This document shows positions 24,368-33,342 of a stretch of 64,000 bases of DNA, piece by piece. Position numbers and translations under genes: made by a program. Origin of the DNA: Leptospirales bacterium (lineage in GTDB: Bacteria > Spirochaetota > Leptospiria > Leptospirales > Leptospiraceae); NCBI GenBank assembly GCA_013297885.1, contig JAAFIR010000006.1, positions 79,430-143,429 on the forward strand, given 5' to 3'. The notes beneath the pieces were generated by a model that searched no databases, was not told the DNA's origin, and saw only the letters and a program-made list of their open reading frames with translations. Position 1 is the stretch's first letter; every line of letters starts with the position of its first letter.

Positions 24368-25539
24368 GTAAAAATTATAAATATGATATTTGTATTGTAG
24401 GTGGGTTTGGACATGTTGGACTCCCACTTGGCATTGTATTTGCAGATAAAGGTTTAAAAGTTTTATTAAATGATGTAGATTCAAAAAAAGCTGAAGTAAT
24501 CAACTCAGCAGTTTTACCTTTTATAGAATATGGTGCAGATGAAATATTGAAAAAAGTGATTGCTAATAAAACTTTAACAACCTCTCTCAAAAAAGAAGAT
24601 CTTAAAGATTCAAAAGTAGTTATGTTGGCAATTGGAACACCTGTAGATGAATATTTAAATCCTAAAACAAGACAATTTTTAGAAGTTATAAAAGGGTTTA
24701 AAGATTTTATTTCAGAGGATCAATTAGTCGTTATCAGAAGTACAGTATTTCCAAATACAGCTGAACAAATAAAGCTAATTTTAGGTGAAAATCACAAAGT
24801 TGCTTATTGTCCAGAAAGAATTGTTCAAGGCTATTCTGTTAAAGAATTAAATGAACTTCCTCAAGTGGTTGCTGGACTTTCTAAAGAAGCTGAAGATGAA
24901 GCAACTGAATTGTTTAGCAAGCTCTCACCAAAAATTATTAAAACAAGTATTGGTGAAGCAGAATTAGTAAAATTATTTTCAAATGCATGGAGATATATTC
25001 AATTTGCAACAACAAATCAATTTTATATGATTTGTGAAAACTATGGTGTAGATTATAATAAGGTAAGAGAAGCGATGGTGGAAGGTTATGGTAGAAATGC
25101 AAATTTACCAACTGCGGGTTTTGCAGCTGGTCCTTGTTTACTAAAGGACACAATGCAACTTTCTGCTTTTAATGGAAATAACTTTATGCTTGGTCATTCA
25201 GCAATGCTTATCAATGAAGGTTTACCTAATTTTATTGTGGATCAATTGAGAAAAAAATATTCTTTAAAAAATAAAAAAATAGGTATTCTAGGTATGGCTT
25301 TTAAAGCTGATATTGATGATATTAGAGATTCTCTTTCTTATAAACTAGGAAAAATTTTACGTTTTTATGGAGCGGATATTTTGTATTCAGATGAATTTGC
25401 TTGTGACCCAACTTTTATTTCTGCTGAAGAAATGCTAAAACAAGCTGAAGTAATTATTATTGGAGTTCCACATACTAAATATGAATCTTTAAAATTTCCA
25501 AAAGAAACTGAGCTGATTGATCTTTGGAATATTATTTAA
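24364..25539 (+). CDS. Nucleotide-sugar 6-dehydrogenase (UDP-ManNAc dehydrogenase-like)
   Basis: A 391-residue UDP-glucose/GDP-mannose dehydrogenase family enzyme, making a uronic acid by two NAD-dependent oxidations. It has a Rossmann start ICIVGGFGHVGLPLGIVFADKG, VMLAIGTPVDEYLNPK, VIRSTVFPNTAEQIK, CPERIVQGYSVKEL, the catalytic Cys258 in AGPCLLKDTMQL and a C-terminal domain ILGMAFKADIDDIRDSLSYKL. The GFAAGPCL-KDTMQL context is closest to WecC-type UDP-N-acetylmannosamine dehydrogenases. ATG 24364 was chosen over a TTG 12 nt upstream because GGAAGGA precedes it. It ends the first tightly packed block; 356 bp of non-coding DNA follow. Confidence 0.9.
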   Translation: MSKNYKYDICIVGGFGHVGLPLGIVFADKGLKVLLNDVDSKKAEVINSAVLPFIEYGADEILKKVIANKTLTTSLKKEDLKDSKVVMLAIGTPVDEYLNPKTRQFLEVIKGFKDFISEDQLVVIRSTVFPNTAEQIKLILGENHKVAYCPERIVQGYSVKELNELPQVVAGLSKEAEDEATELFSKLSPKIIKTSIGEAELVKLFSNAWRYIQFATTNQFYMICENYGVDYNKVREAMVEGYGRNANLPTAGFAAGPCLLKDTMQLSAFNGNNFMLGHSAMLINEGLPNFIVDQLRKKYSLKNKKIGILGMAFKADIDDIRDSLSYKLGKILRFYGADILYSDEFACDPTFISAEEMLKQAEVIIIGVPHTKYESLKFPKETELIDLWNII

Positions 25540-25895
25540 TTTCATTAAATAATTAATTTAGTATTACACTAGGAATTAGAATATATAAAATATGAAAAAC
25601 TTTTTTCAACGCCCTAATATTTATTAATTCGTCACAAGAAAATTCACTAGAAAAAAAATAGTATAAGTTTGTAATGATAAATACTAAATAAAAATAGTAA
25701 CAAATCTATTGATAATTGCTTGTAAAATCATTAAAGTTTATTGCATCTTAAAAAGTTTAAGTTCAAAAACTCCTAATCTTAAATTTGAAGAATAGCCTTT
25801 TATGTTTGTAACCCAATTAAATTTATAAAAAAAGAAATAGAAAAAATAATTTTAAATCATCTTTCAATACTCAAATATAAATTATAGGATAAGAA
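25540..25895. other. 356-bp intergenic region between two blocks of the cluster
   Basis: No open frame of note and no recognisable RNA gene. The sequence is about 75-80% A+T. This is the longest gap between genes of the cluster's first half and likely holds a promoter for the formyltransferase operon, but no convincing -35/-10 pair could be picked out in such AT-rich DNA. A weak AGGATAAG precedes the ATG at 25896. Confidence 0.5.
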
Positions 25896-26561
25896 ATGGA
25901 AATAATTAACAAACAATCTTGTATTCTCTTAATCGATACAAGGAATTTTTTTATAAATGCTACTAAAACTTTCGCTGAACAATACTTTAATGTAGTTAAA
26001 GTAGTTTTAGCAGATGAAAATAATGTTAATGAAGATGAACTAGCAAGCCTTAACGCTGATTATGTATTTAGTTTTTTAAGTAACAGGATCTTAAGAGGTG
26101 CTCTTATAAAAAATACTACAATTAACTTTCATCCGGCACCCCCAGAATGGCCTGGAAGAGGGGCAGCAAGTTATGCAATTTTTTATGAATCAGAATTTTA
26201 TGGTGCAACTGCACATATTGTTGAAAAAGGTATAGATACTGGTGCAATTTTAAAAACTAAATTATTCCCGATTTATAAAAATGAAACTTGTGAAAGTCTT
26301 TTTCAACGAGGTGAACAAGCATGTTTAGATCTCTATTATGAGATTCTATATTATATTTATGAAAATAAACAAGTTCCTTTACCTAATGGTGAAAAATGGC
26401 TTAGAAAAGCTAAGAAAAAAAAAGAACTCTTGGATTGGATGGTTCTTGATTCTTCTAATGAAGTAGAATTTGAAAAAAAAATTAAAGCTTGTAAACATAG
26501 TAAGTTTCCAGGTCCTTTTGTTTTTGTAAATGGTCATAAATTTGGTTTAATTAATGAATAA
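25896..26561 (+). CDS. Formyltransferase acting on an amino sugar (putative)
   Basis: A 221-residue protein of the folate-dependent formyltransferase fold. The catalytic triad context is recognisable: INFHPAPPEWPGRGAASY (Asn and His) and AHIVEKGIDTGAIL (Asp). It is shorter than methionyl-tRNA formyltransferase and lacks its C-terminal tRNA-binding domain. Sugar N-formyltransferases such as those making 4-formamido-4,6-dideoxyhexoses have this core. A DegT aminotransferase gene follows, which would supply the amino sugar. The substrate is inferred from context. Confidence 0.8.
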   Translation: MEIINKQSCILLIDTRNFFINATKTFAEQYFNVVKVVLADENNVNEDELASLNADYVFSFLSNRILRGALIKNTTINFHPAPPEWPGRGAASYAIFYESEFYGATAHIVEKGIDTGAILKTKLFPIYKNETCESLFQRGEQACLDLYYEILYYIYENKQVPLPNGEKWLRKAKKKKELLDWMVLDSSNEVEFEKKIKACKHSKFPGPFVFVNGHKFGLINE

Positions 26562-26637
26562 AAATAATTTAAAAATAGTGAATTTCATAAGTATTGAAAT
26601 TTTAAACCAACTAGATACTTTAGGTCAAAGATTATGA
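26554..26637 (+). other. 27-codon mini-ORF bridging the formyltransferase and aminotransferase genes
   Basis: A frame encoding MNKNNLKIVNFISIEIL and ten more residues starts within the formyltransferase stop region and ends in ATGA with the next start. It spans the whole intercistronic gap. It has no recognised homology and may be a relic of a displaced gene or simply a bridge that keeps ribosomes coupled. Confidence 0.3.
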
Positions 26638-27725
26638 TTCCATGGTTTAATACCAAATTTTCTGATAAAGAAAAGATAAATTTAGCAAAAGTAATTGATG
26701 AAAATTATATTAACGATGGTGGTTTAGCAAGAGAATTTGAAAAAAAATTAGCTAATTACTTGAATGTTAATCATGCTGTAAGTGTAACTAGTGGAACATC
26801 TGGCATTACATTAGCACTCCTTGCATGTGGCTTAGAACAAGGGGATGAAGTAATTATTCCAAACGTTACTTTTATTGCTACAGCAAATGCTGTAAAACTT
26901 GCTGGTTTAGTTCCTGTGCTTGTTGACATCGAAACAAAATTTTTTACAATTGATGTTGATAAAATCCGAAAAAAAATAACATCAAAAACAAAAGCAATTG
27001 TTCCAGTGGAAGTAAATGGTAGAGCTGCAAATTATGAAGAAATTAATAAAATATGTAAAGAATATAATCTTTTTTTAGTAACTGATTCAGCTGAAGCTTT
27101 AGGATCAAAATATGAAAATCAATTTTTGGGTACAACTGGACAAGCAGGTTGTTTTTCTTTTTCAGCAAATAAAACTTTGACAACTGGACAAGGCGGATTA
27201 GTCGTAACAAATGATTCAAATATTCATGATAGATTAAGAGAGTTAAAAGACCAAGGAAGAAGAAATCAAGGAACTGGTGGAAACGACTTACATCCTGTTC
27301 TTGGTTTTAATTTTAAATTTACCAATCTACAAGCTGCTGTTGGACATGCTCAGTTTGAAGAATTAGATTCTAGATTAGCTAAAGCAAATCAAAGAGATTC
27401 TTGGTACAAAAAATATTTAGATCCAGATTTAAAAAACAAAATTAACCTAATCGATAAAAATGATTCAGGAATTGTTTTGCAATGGACTGATGCGCTAGCT
27501 GAAAACAGAGACGAACTAGCAAAATTTCTTGATAGCAAAGGAATTGGTAACAGACCTTTTTGGTATCCTTTACACACCCAAAAACCTTATGAAAAAAACG
27601 ATGTAGAATTTAAAAACTCAATTGATGTCTGTAATAAAGGTTTATGGCTTCCTTCTTATTTTGATTTAAAAGAAGAAGAAGTTATTTTAACTTGTGAAGC
27701 AATAAAGGAGTTTTATGAAAAATAA
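26634..27725 (+). CDS. DegT/DnrJ/EryC1 family aminotransferase
   Basis: A 363-residue PLP-dependent sugar aminotransferase. Conserved segments are VTSGTSGITLALLA (phosphate binding), DEVIIPNVTFIATANAV, VTDSAEALGSKYENQ and the PLP lysine in FSFSANKTLTTGQGG, followed by KDQGRRNQG and the acceptor-site LGFNFKFTNLQAAVG. Adds an amino group from glutamate to a keto sugar nucleotide. The preceding formyltransferase suggests an N-formylated product; a WlbA-like dehydrogenase two genes downstream is an alternative source of its keto substrate. The next gene overlaps by 11 nt. Confidence 0.92.
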   Translation: MIPWFNTKFSDKEKINLAKVIDENYINDGGLAREFEKKLANYLNVNHAVSVTSGTSGITLALLACGLEQGDEVIIPNVTFIATANAVKLAGLVPVLVDIETKFFTIDVDKIRKKITSKTKAIVPVEVNGRAANYEEINKICKEYNLFLVTDSAEALGSKYENQFLGTTGQAGCFSFSANKTLTTGQGGLVVTNDSNIHDRLRELKDQGRRNQGTGGNDLHPVLGFNFKFTNLQAAVGHAQFEELDSRLAKANQRDSWYKKYLDPDLKNKINLIDKNDSGIVLQWTDALAENRDELAKFLDSKGIGNRPFWYPLHTQKPYEKNDVEFKNSIDVCNKGLWLPSYFDLKEEEVILTCEAIKEFYEK

Positions 27726-28488
27726 ATCTTCTCACAAATTATCAATCGTTATGCCTGTTAGAAATGAAGGTGTTAATATAAAAATTATGCTTCAAATTTT
27801 AAATGCTGTAGTTGATTATCCTTATGAAACGTTAATTGTTTGTGATAATTTAGATGATGATAGTATTCCAGTTGTTAATAAACTACAGCCAAAATATCCA
27901 AATCTAAAACTAGTACACAACCAACTTGGTAAAGGTGTCATAAATGCCATCAAAGCAGGAGTTCAAAACTCGTCTGGTGATTATATACTTATATTTGCTG
28001 TTGATGAGATTGGACCAGTACTAGCAATTGAAGATATGATAGAGTTACTAGAAGACGATTGTGATTTAGTAAGTTGTACTCGATATGCTCATGGTGGTAG
28101 AAGATTAGGTGGGCATGTAATTGGTGGTTTCCTTTCAAGGCTTGCGAATAGAATGTTTTCAATTCTTTGTGGTTCAAAGTTTACTGATGCCACTACGGGA
28201 ATTAAAATGTTTAAAAAATCAGTTTTTAATGAACTAAATTTTGAAGCTAAACCAGTTGGTTGGGCAGTTGTTTTTGAAATGGCAATTAAGTTTCAAATGC
28301 ATGGATGTAAACTTGGAGAAGTTCCAATTGTTTCAATAGATAGACTTTATGGAGGTGTATCTAGTTTTAAAATTGGTCCATGGGTCAAAGAATACATGAG
28401 ATGGTTTTGGTTCGGAGTCAAAAATCTTCGTAAAAAAAATATTACTAATGATGTAAAAGTGAAAATTCCTACTACAACAATATGGTGA
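27715..28488 (+). CDS. Family 2 glycosyltransferase (DPM1-like)
   Basis: A 257-residue GT2 enzyme: LSIVMPVRNEGVNIKIMLQI, then NLKLVHNQLGKGVINAIKAG, and the metal-binding region FAVDEIGPVLAIEDM. ATTGIKMFKKSVF and the VPIVSIDRLYGGVSSFKIG stretch near the C-terminus are typical of the dolichyl/polyprenyl-phosphate sugar synthase subgroup. There are no C-terminal membrane helices. It probably transfers a sugar to polyprenyl phosphate, which would supply the GT-C membrane enzymes encoded downstream. Overlaps the upstream aminotransferase by 11 nt. Confidence 0.85.
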   Translation: MKNKSSHKLSIVMPVRNEGVNIKIMLQILNAVVDYPYETLIVCDNLDDDSIPVVNKLQPKYPNLKLVHNQLGKGVINAIKAGVQNSSGDYILIFAVDEIGPVLAIEDMIELLEDDCDLVSCTRYAHGGRRLGGHVIGGFLSRLANRMFSILCGSKFTDATTGIKMFKKSVFNELNFEAKPVGWAVVFEMAIKFQMHGCKLGEVPIVSIDRLYGGVSSFKIGPWVKEYMRWFWFGVKNLRKKNITNDVKVKIPTTTIW

Positions 28489-28494
28489 GTGTAT

Positions 28495-29463
28495 ATGAAA
28501 CATAATTTTTCTTTAATTGGTGTTGGGGGTTATATTGCACCACGTCATTTACAAGCAATAAAAGAAACTGGGAATAATTTATTAGTTGCATTTGATAAAA
28601 ACGATTCTGTTGGAATACTAGATCGTTATTTTGATTCTGTTGATTTTTTTACTGACTTTGAAAGATATGACAGGCATTTAGAAAAGCTTAGAAAAACTAA
28701 TCCTTCAAATAAAATTGATTATGTAAGCATTTGTTCGCCAAACTATTTACATGATGCACATATTCGTTCAGCACTAAGAATTGGTGCACATGCTATCTGT
28801 GAAAAACCTTTAGTTATGAATCCATGGAACATTGAGCTCCTAAGAGATATGGAAATTGAAACAGGTAAAAAAGTATATACAATTTTACAGTTGAGACTTC
28901 ATTCAGCTATAATTGAGCTTAAGAAAAAAATTGAAAAAGAATTTACAGGTAAGAAATTTGAACTTGATCTAACTTATATAACTAGTAGAGGAAAATGGTA
29001 TTTTTATTCTTGGAAAGGTGCTTTAGAGAAATCGGGTGGTATTGAAACAAATATTGGTGTACACTTTTTTGATATGTTACTTTGGATATTTGGTCCACTT
29101 AAAAATTCTGAATTACATTTTTCAAATCCTTATAAATCAGGTGGTTACTTAGAACTTGAAAAAGCAAATGTAAAATGGTTTTTATCATTGGATAAAAATG
29201 ATCTTCCTGAAGTTGCAAAAAATAATAATAAAACAACTTTTAGATGTTTAGAAATTGATAAATCTGAGTTTGAATTTTCAGAAGGTTTTACAGAGTTACA
29301 TACTGAATCTTATAAACATATTTTGAAAGGTGAAGGTTTTGGTTTAAATGATTCTTATCCTTCAATTGATCTAGTACATAAACTTAGAACTGCAAAAATA
29401 TCTAAGGCAGAAGAAGACCGTTTGCATTATAAAGTTAAGGAAAATTTAAAAAATAATGTCTGA
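28495..29463 (+). CDS. wlbA: WlbA/WbpB-like UDP-sugar 3-dehydrogenase
   Basis: A 322-residue Gfo/Idh/MocA oxidoreductase. The N-terminus reads [19 protein letters not shown] followed by [13 protein letters not shown] and [11 protein letters not shown], the hallmark of WlbA/WbpB enzymes that oxidise UDP-GlcNAc-uronate at C3. [14 protein letters not shown] (the EKP motif) and [15 protein letters not shown] (active-site His) follow. With an aminotransferase and the acetyltransferase immediately downstream it would build UDP-2,3-diacetamido-2,3-dideoxyglucuronate. ATG 28495 is preferred over the GTG two codons earlier. Confidence 0.9.
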   Translation: MKHNFSLIGVGGYIAPRHLQAIKETGNNLLVAFDKNDSVGILDRYFDSVDFFTDFERYDRHLEKLRKTNPSNKIDYVSICSPNYLHDAHIRSALRIGAHAICEKPLVMNPWNIELLRDMEIETGKKVYTILQLRLHSAIIELKKKIEKEFTGKKFELDLTYITSRGKWYFYSWKGALEKSGGIETNIGVHFFDMLLWIFGPLKNSELHFSNPYKSGGYLELEKANVKWFLSLDKNDLPEVAKNNNKTTFRCLEIDKSEFEFSEGFTELHTESYKHILKGEGFGLNDSYPSIDLVHKLRTAKISKAEEDRLHYKVKENLKNNV

Positions 29464-30052
29464 TTATTTCGTTCATTCAAGTTCTATTGTTGATGAAAAT
29501 GTTCAAATTGGTAATAATACAAAAATTTGGCATTTCTCTCATATTTTAGGAAACACAAAAATAGGTGAGAGATGTGTGATTGGACAGAATGTAACGATCG
29601 GTCCAGAAGTTGTTGTTGGAAACAACTGTAAAATTCAGAATAATGTTTCTGTTTATAGAGGGGTTACTTTAGAGGATGATGTTTTTTGTGGTCCTTCTAT
29701 GGTTTTTACAAATGTTTTTACTCCGAGAGCTTTTATTGAAAGAAAAAAAGAGTTTTTGCTTACTCTGATAAAAAAAGGTGCGACACTTGGTGCAAACTCA
29801 ACTATTATTTGTGGGAATACAATTGGTAGGTATGCGATGATTGGAGCAGGTTCAGTTGTAACAAAATCAGTTCCAGATTATGCACTTTTTTTAGGTGTTG
29901 GGGCAAAACTATCAGGTTGGGTTTGTAAATGTGGAACAATTCTTACAAGAAAAACTAATTCAATAGAAAAACTAATTTTAAACTGTAAGTATTGCTCAAG
30001 CAGTTATGAATTATTTGAAGAAAAATTTATTCCAATAGAAGAAAAAGTCTAA
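29456..30052 (+). CDS. WbpD-like sugar N-acetyltransferase (left-handed beta-helix)
   Basis: A 198-residue hexapeptide-repeat acyltransferase: [77 protein letters not shown] and [20 protein letters not shown]. This is the WlbB/WbpD pattern: N-acetylation of the C3 amine of UDP-GlcNAc3N-uronate using acetyl-CoA. The last 50 residues have a four-cysteine zinc-ribbon-like end ([17 protein letters not shown]), a feature seen in many members. It overlaps the wlbA-like gene by 8 nt. Confidence 0.88.
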   Translation: MSDYFVHSSSIVDENVQIGNNTKIWHFSHILGNTKIGERCVIGQNVTIGPEVVVGNNCKIQNNVSVYRGVTLEDDVFCGPSMVFTNVFTPRAFIERKKEFLLTLIKKGATLGANSTIICGNTIGRYAMIGAGSVVTKSVPDYALFLGVGAKLSGWVCKCGTILTRKTNSIEKLILNCKYCSSSYELFEEKFIPIEEKV

Positions 30053-30054
30053 CT

Positions 30055-30762
30055 ATGTCTAAAGATTTAACCATTGCAATTCTTTGTTATAATGAAGAAA
30101 ATAGTCTTGAACAGGTCACAAACTCACTTATTGAAGAAGCAACTTTATTAAAAATAAATTTTGAAATTCTGATCATTGATGATGGTTCAAACTTAGAAAC
30201 AAAAAATAAAATAAAATCTATTCTCGATAAAAATTCTCAATGTAAATTAGTAGAGCATAAAGAAAATTTAGGACTAGGGTATGCTTACCGCTCAGGGTTT
30301 GAAAAGGCAGAAGGTCAGAATTTGATTTTTTTTCCGGCTGATGGACAATTTCCTTCATTCCAAATAAAAAATTTTTATGAACAAATAAAAAAATCAGATT
30401 TAGTACTTGGTTATTTTGAAAATCAAAAAAGGAAAAATCTAATTTCACAATTTTTATCTTTTACAGAAAGAGTGTTATATAAAATAATTATAGGATCAAT
30501 GCCCAAATTCCAAGGTTTATTTATGATCAAAACTTATATCCTAAAAGAAACTAAACTAAATACTTTTGGTCGAGGCTGGGGTGTTCTCCTAGAATTATTT
30601 ATCAAAGTTTATAGAAATAAGAAATATAAAATTTTAAATATACCAAATATTATCAAAGAAAGAGAATTTGGTAAATCAAAAGTAAATAATTTAAAAACAA
30701 TACATGCTAATATTTTAGAAATGCTCAAAATGAGAAAAAATTTAAACAAGGATCAAATATGA
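30055..30762 (+). CDS. Family 2 glycosyltransferase
   Basis: A 235-residue GT2 enzyme: [33 protein letters not shown], then [18 protein letters not shown] and a DxD-like FPADGQFPS. It stops soon after the catalytic domain and has no membrane segment. It resembles DPM-like enzymes, but is shorter. It overlaps the epimerase gene by 4 nt. Specificity unknown. Confidence 0.85.
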   Translation: MSKDLTIAILCYNEENSLEQVTNSLIEEATLLKINFEILIIDDGSNLETKNKIKSILDKNSQCKLVEHKENLGLGYAYRSGFEKAEGQNLIFFPADGQFPSFQIKNFYEQIKKSDLVLGYFENQKRKNLISQFLSFTERVLYKIIIGSMPKFQGLFMIKTYILKETKLNTFGRGWGVLLELFIKVYRNKKYKILNIPNIIKEREFGKSKVNNLKTIHANILEMLKMRKNLNKDQI

Positions 30763-31721
30763 TTACGGGAAAAAAAATCTTTATAACTGGTGGAGCAGGA
30801 TTCATTGGGTCAACTTTAGCAAAAGAGTTAGGGAATGAAAATGAAATCATACTTTATGATTCCTTATCAAGGAATACTATTCAACATACTAATCTGCTGG
30901 ATAACAAAAAAATCCAACTTATTGAAGGTGATATTCTAGATTATAATTTATTAAAAAAATCTATGCAAGGTGCTAATATAGTTGTTCATGCAGCAGCAAT
31001 CGCTGGAATTAATACAGTTGTAAAAAATCCAGTTCAAACTATGGAAGTAAATATGTTAGGAACTGCAAATGCACTTAGAGCGGCACACGAAGTTGGAGTC
31101 AATGGTAGGTTTGTAGATTTCTCAACATCTGAAATTTTTGGTTCAATGGCGTATAAAGTTTCTGAAGTTATGGAAACAACAACAGGTTCAGTTGGTGAAG
31201 CACGTTGGGTTTATGCAGTTAGTAAATTAGCTGGTGAACATTTAACTCATGCATATTTTAAACAACATAGATTACCAACTGTAACAGTTAGACCATTTAA
31301 TATCTATGGACCGGGTCAAACTGGAGAAGGTGCAATTCAAATTTTTATTCGTAAATGTTTAAATAATGAAGAAATATTTATTTATGGAGATGGAACTCAA
31401 ATTAGAGCTTGGTGTTATGTTGATGATATGGTAAGAGGTTTACTTCTTGCAATTGAAAACGAAGATGCCGTTGGTGAATCATTTAATATTGGAAATGCTA
31501 GGGCAAGTACAACAATTTACGGTTTAGCTGAAACAGTCTGTAGAGTATTAAATTCAAAATCTATTATTACATTTAAAGAACCACTTTCAGCTGATATCGA
31601 ATTAAGAATTCCTGAAACTAAAAAAGCTTTTGATATTTTAGGTTTTAAAGCTAAAGTTGATTTAGAAGAAGGAATTAGACTTACTGCTAATTGGTTTCAA
31701 GAAAATAGCATCGCTAAATGA
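30759..31721 (+). CDS. NAD-dependent sugar epimerase/dehydratase (SDR)
   Basis: A 320-residue extended SDR: Rossmann motif [10 protein letters not shown] (about 8-17), [10 protein letters not shown], Ser/Thr in [10 protein letters not shown], the YxxxK pair in [13 protein letters not shown], and [16 protein letters not shown]. The C-terminal domain ([37 protein letters not shown]) is of the UDP-glucose epimerase/decarboxylase type. The exact reaction cannot be fixed. The following aminotransferase overlaps by 4 nt, so the two may act in sequence. Confidence 0.88.
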   Translation: MITGKKIFITGGAGFIGSTLAKELGNENEIILYDSLSRNTIQHTNLLDNKKIQLIEGDILDYNLLKKSMQGANIVVHAAAIAGINTVVKNPVQTMEVNMLGTANALRAAHEVGVNGRFVDFSTSEIFGSMAYKVSEVMETTTGSVGEARWVYAVSKLAGEHLTHAYFKQHRLPTVTVRPFNIYGPGQTGEGAIQIFIRKCLNNEEIFIYGDGTQIRAWCYVDDMVRGLLLAIENEDAVGESFNIGNARASTTIYGLAETVCRVLNSKSIITFKEPLSADIELRIPETKKAFDILGFKAKVDLEEGIRLTANWFQENSIAK

Positions 31722-32836
31722 TTAGAATAAGTATTCCAAATATTGACCAAGAAGATATTGATTCAATAATTGAAACTGTAAAAACTGGTTTTCTAGTTCA
31801 AGGAAAAAAAGTTCAAGAATTTGAATCAATAATGTCAGAATATATAGGTGTAAAACATGCAATTGCAGTTACAAACTGTACTGCTGCTTTACACTTAAGT
31901 TTATTAGCACTGGGAGCTGAAAAAAACGATATTGTTTTTGTACCAACTTATTCTTGGCTTTCAACAGCTAATGTAGTTGAACTAATTGGTGCTAGACCAA
32001 TATTTATTGATATTGATGAAGAAAGTTTTAATATGAACCCAGAAATATTAGAAAAAAAAATTAAATCCCTTTCTAAATCTGAAAAAAATAAAGTTAAAGC
32101 AATATTACCTGTTCATGTTTTTGGAAATCCTAATAACATTTTAGAGATTTCTAAAATTGCAAAAAAAAATAATATTAAAATGGTTGAAGATGCAGCTTGT
32201 GCGCTTGGTGCAAAAGTAGATAATAAAATGGCTGGAAGCATTGGTGATTTGAGTTGTTTTAGTTTTCATCCCAGAAAAGCAATTACTACAGGTGAAGGTG
32301 GGATTATTGCAACTAATAATCAAAAATATGCAAACGTTTTAAAAGCTCTTCGTAATCATGGTTTAAATCCTGAATCTCCTAAACCAGATTTCATTTTGGC
32401 AGGTTATAATTGTAGGCTAACTGAGTTTCAAGCAGCTTTTGGAATTTCTCAAATGAAAAAATTTAATACTATTTTGAAACTAAGAAATGAGAAAGCAAAT
32501 TATTATAATAAATTATTTTCTTCCACAAATATTATTACACCAAATCCAAATCCAAATCTTCAACATGCATTTCAGACGTATACAATAGTTCTTCCAAAAA
32601 AAATAAATAGAGATAAAGTTATGCAAGAACTAAAAAAAGAAAATATTGAAGTAAATTTTGGAACATATAATATGCCTTCAACAAAATTTTTCAAAAAGAA
32701 ATACGGTTATAATCCAAAAGATTATCCAGTTACTCATGATCTGTCTTCAAGAATAATTGCCTTACCACTTCACGATTTTTTAAAAAATGAAGAGCAAGAT
32801 TTTATTTCACAAAAAGTTCTAAAACAAATAAAATGA
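31718..32836 (+). CDS. DegT/DnrJ/EryC1 family aminotransferase
   Basis: A 372-residue PLP enzyme: [57 protein letters not shown] and the PLP lysine region [15 protein letters not shown], then [16 protein letters not shown]. It differs enough from the aminotransferase at 26634 to act on another keto sugar. It overlaps an SDR gene upstream and a beta-helix acyltransferase downstream by 4 nt each; aminotransferase plus acyltransferase is a standard pair for making an N-acylated amino sugar. Confidence 0.92.
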   Translation: MIRISIPNIDQEDIDSIIETVKTGFLVQGKKVQEFESIMSEYIGVKHAIAVTNCTAALHLSLLALGAEKNDIVFVPTYSWLSTANVVELIGARPIFIDIDEESFNMNPEILEKKIKSLSKSEKNKVKAILPVHVFGNPNNILEISKIAKKNNIKMVEDAACALGAKVDNKMAGSIGDLSCFSFHPRKAITTGEGGIIATNNQKYANVLKALRNHGLNPESPKPDFILAGYNCRLTEFQAAFGISQMKKFNTILKLRNEKANYYNKLFSSTNIITPNPNPNLQHAFQTYTIVLPKKINRDKVMQELKKENIEVNFGTYNMPSTKFFKKKYGYNPKDYPVTHDLSSRIIALPLHDFLKNEEQDFISQKVLKQIK

Positions 32837-33342
32837 AATCTCACGGCTCAGGCAAATTCTTACCAAACGATTTTAAAATAATCGGAGAAGAAGTATGTAT
32901 TGAAGAAGGTGTATTAATTTTTCATCCTGAAACAATTGAACTTGGATCTAAAATTTATATTGGTCATAATTCTATTTTAAAAGGATATTATAACTCTACT
33001 ATGAAAATTGGATCAGGAACATGGATTGGTCAAGCATGCTTTTTTCATAGTGGTGGAGGAATTTCCATTGGTCAAAATGTAGGAATTGGACCCTCGGTAA
33101 AAATTTTAACTTCATTTCATTCAGAAGAAGGAATCGCAAAACCAATTCTACATTCTAAATTGATTTTTAAAGAAGTAATCATCGAAGATGATTCTGATAT
33201 TGGAATAAACTCAGTAATTCTTCCCGGGGTGAAAATTGGAAAAGGAGCACAAATTGGAGCAGGTTCAGTTGTTACAAAAGATGTTGAAGCCTATTCAGTT
33301 GTTGCTGGAGTTCCTGCAAAATTAATAAAAATGAGGACTTGA
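32833..33342 (+). CDS. Hexapeptide-repeat acetyltransferase
   Basis: A 169-residue left-handed beta-helix acyltransferase with repeats such as [35 protein letters not shown] and [19 protein letters not shown], ending in [11 protein letters not shown], the usual end of maltose/NeuD/WbbJ-type acetyltransferases. The histidine in FFHSGGG could be catalytic. Probably O- or N-acetylates a sugar or sugar nucleotide. The following gene begins immediately at TTG after its TGA. Confidence 0.87.
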   Translation: MKSHGSGKFLPNDFKIIGEEVCIEEGVLIFHPETIELGSKIYIGHNSILKGYYNSTMKIGSGTWIGQACFFHSGGGISIGQNVGIGPSVKILTSFHSEEGIAKPILHSKLIFKEVIIEDDSDIGINSVILPGVKIGKGAQIGAGSVVTKDVEAYSVVAGVPAKLIKMRT

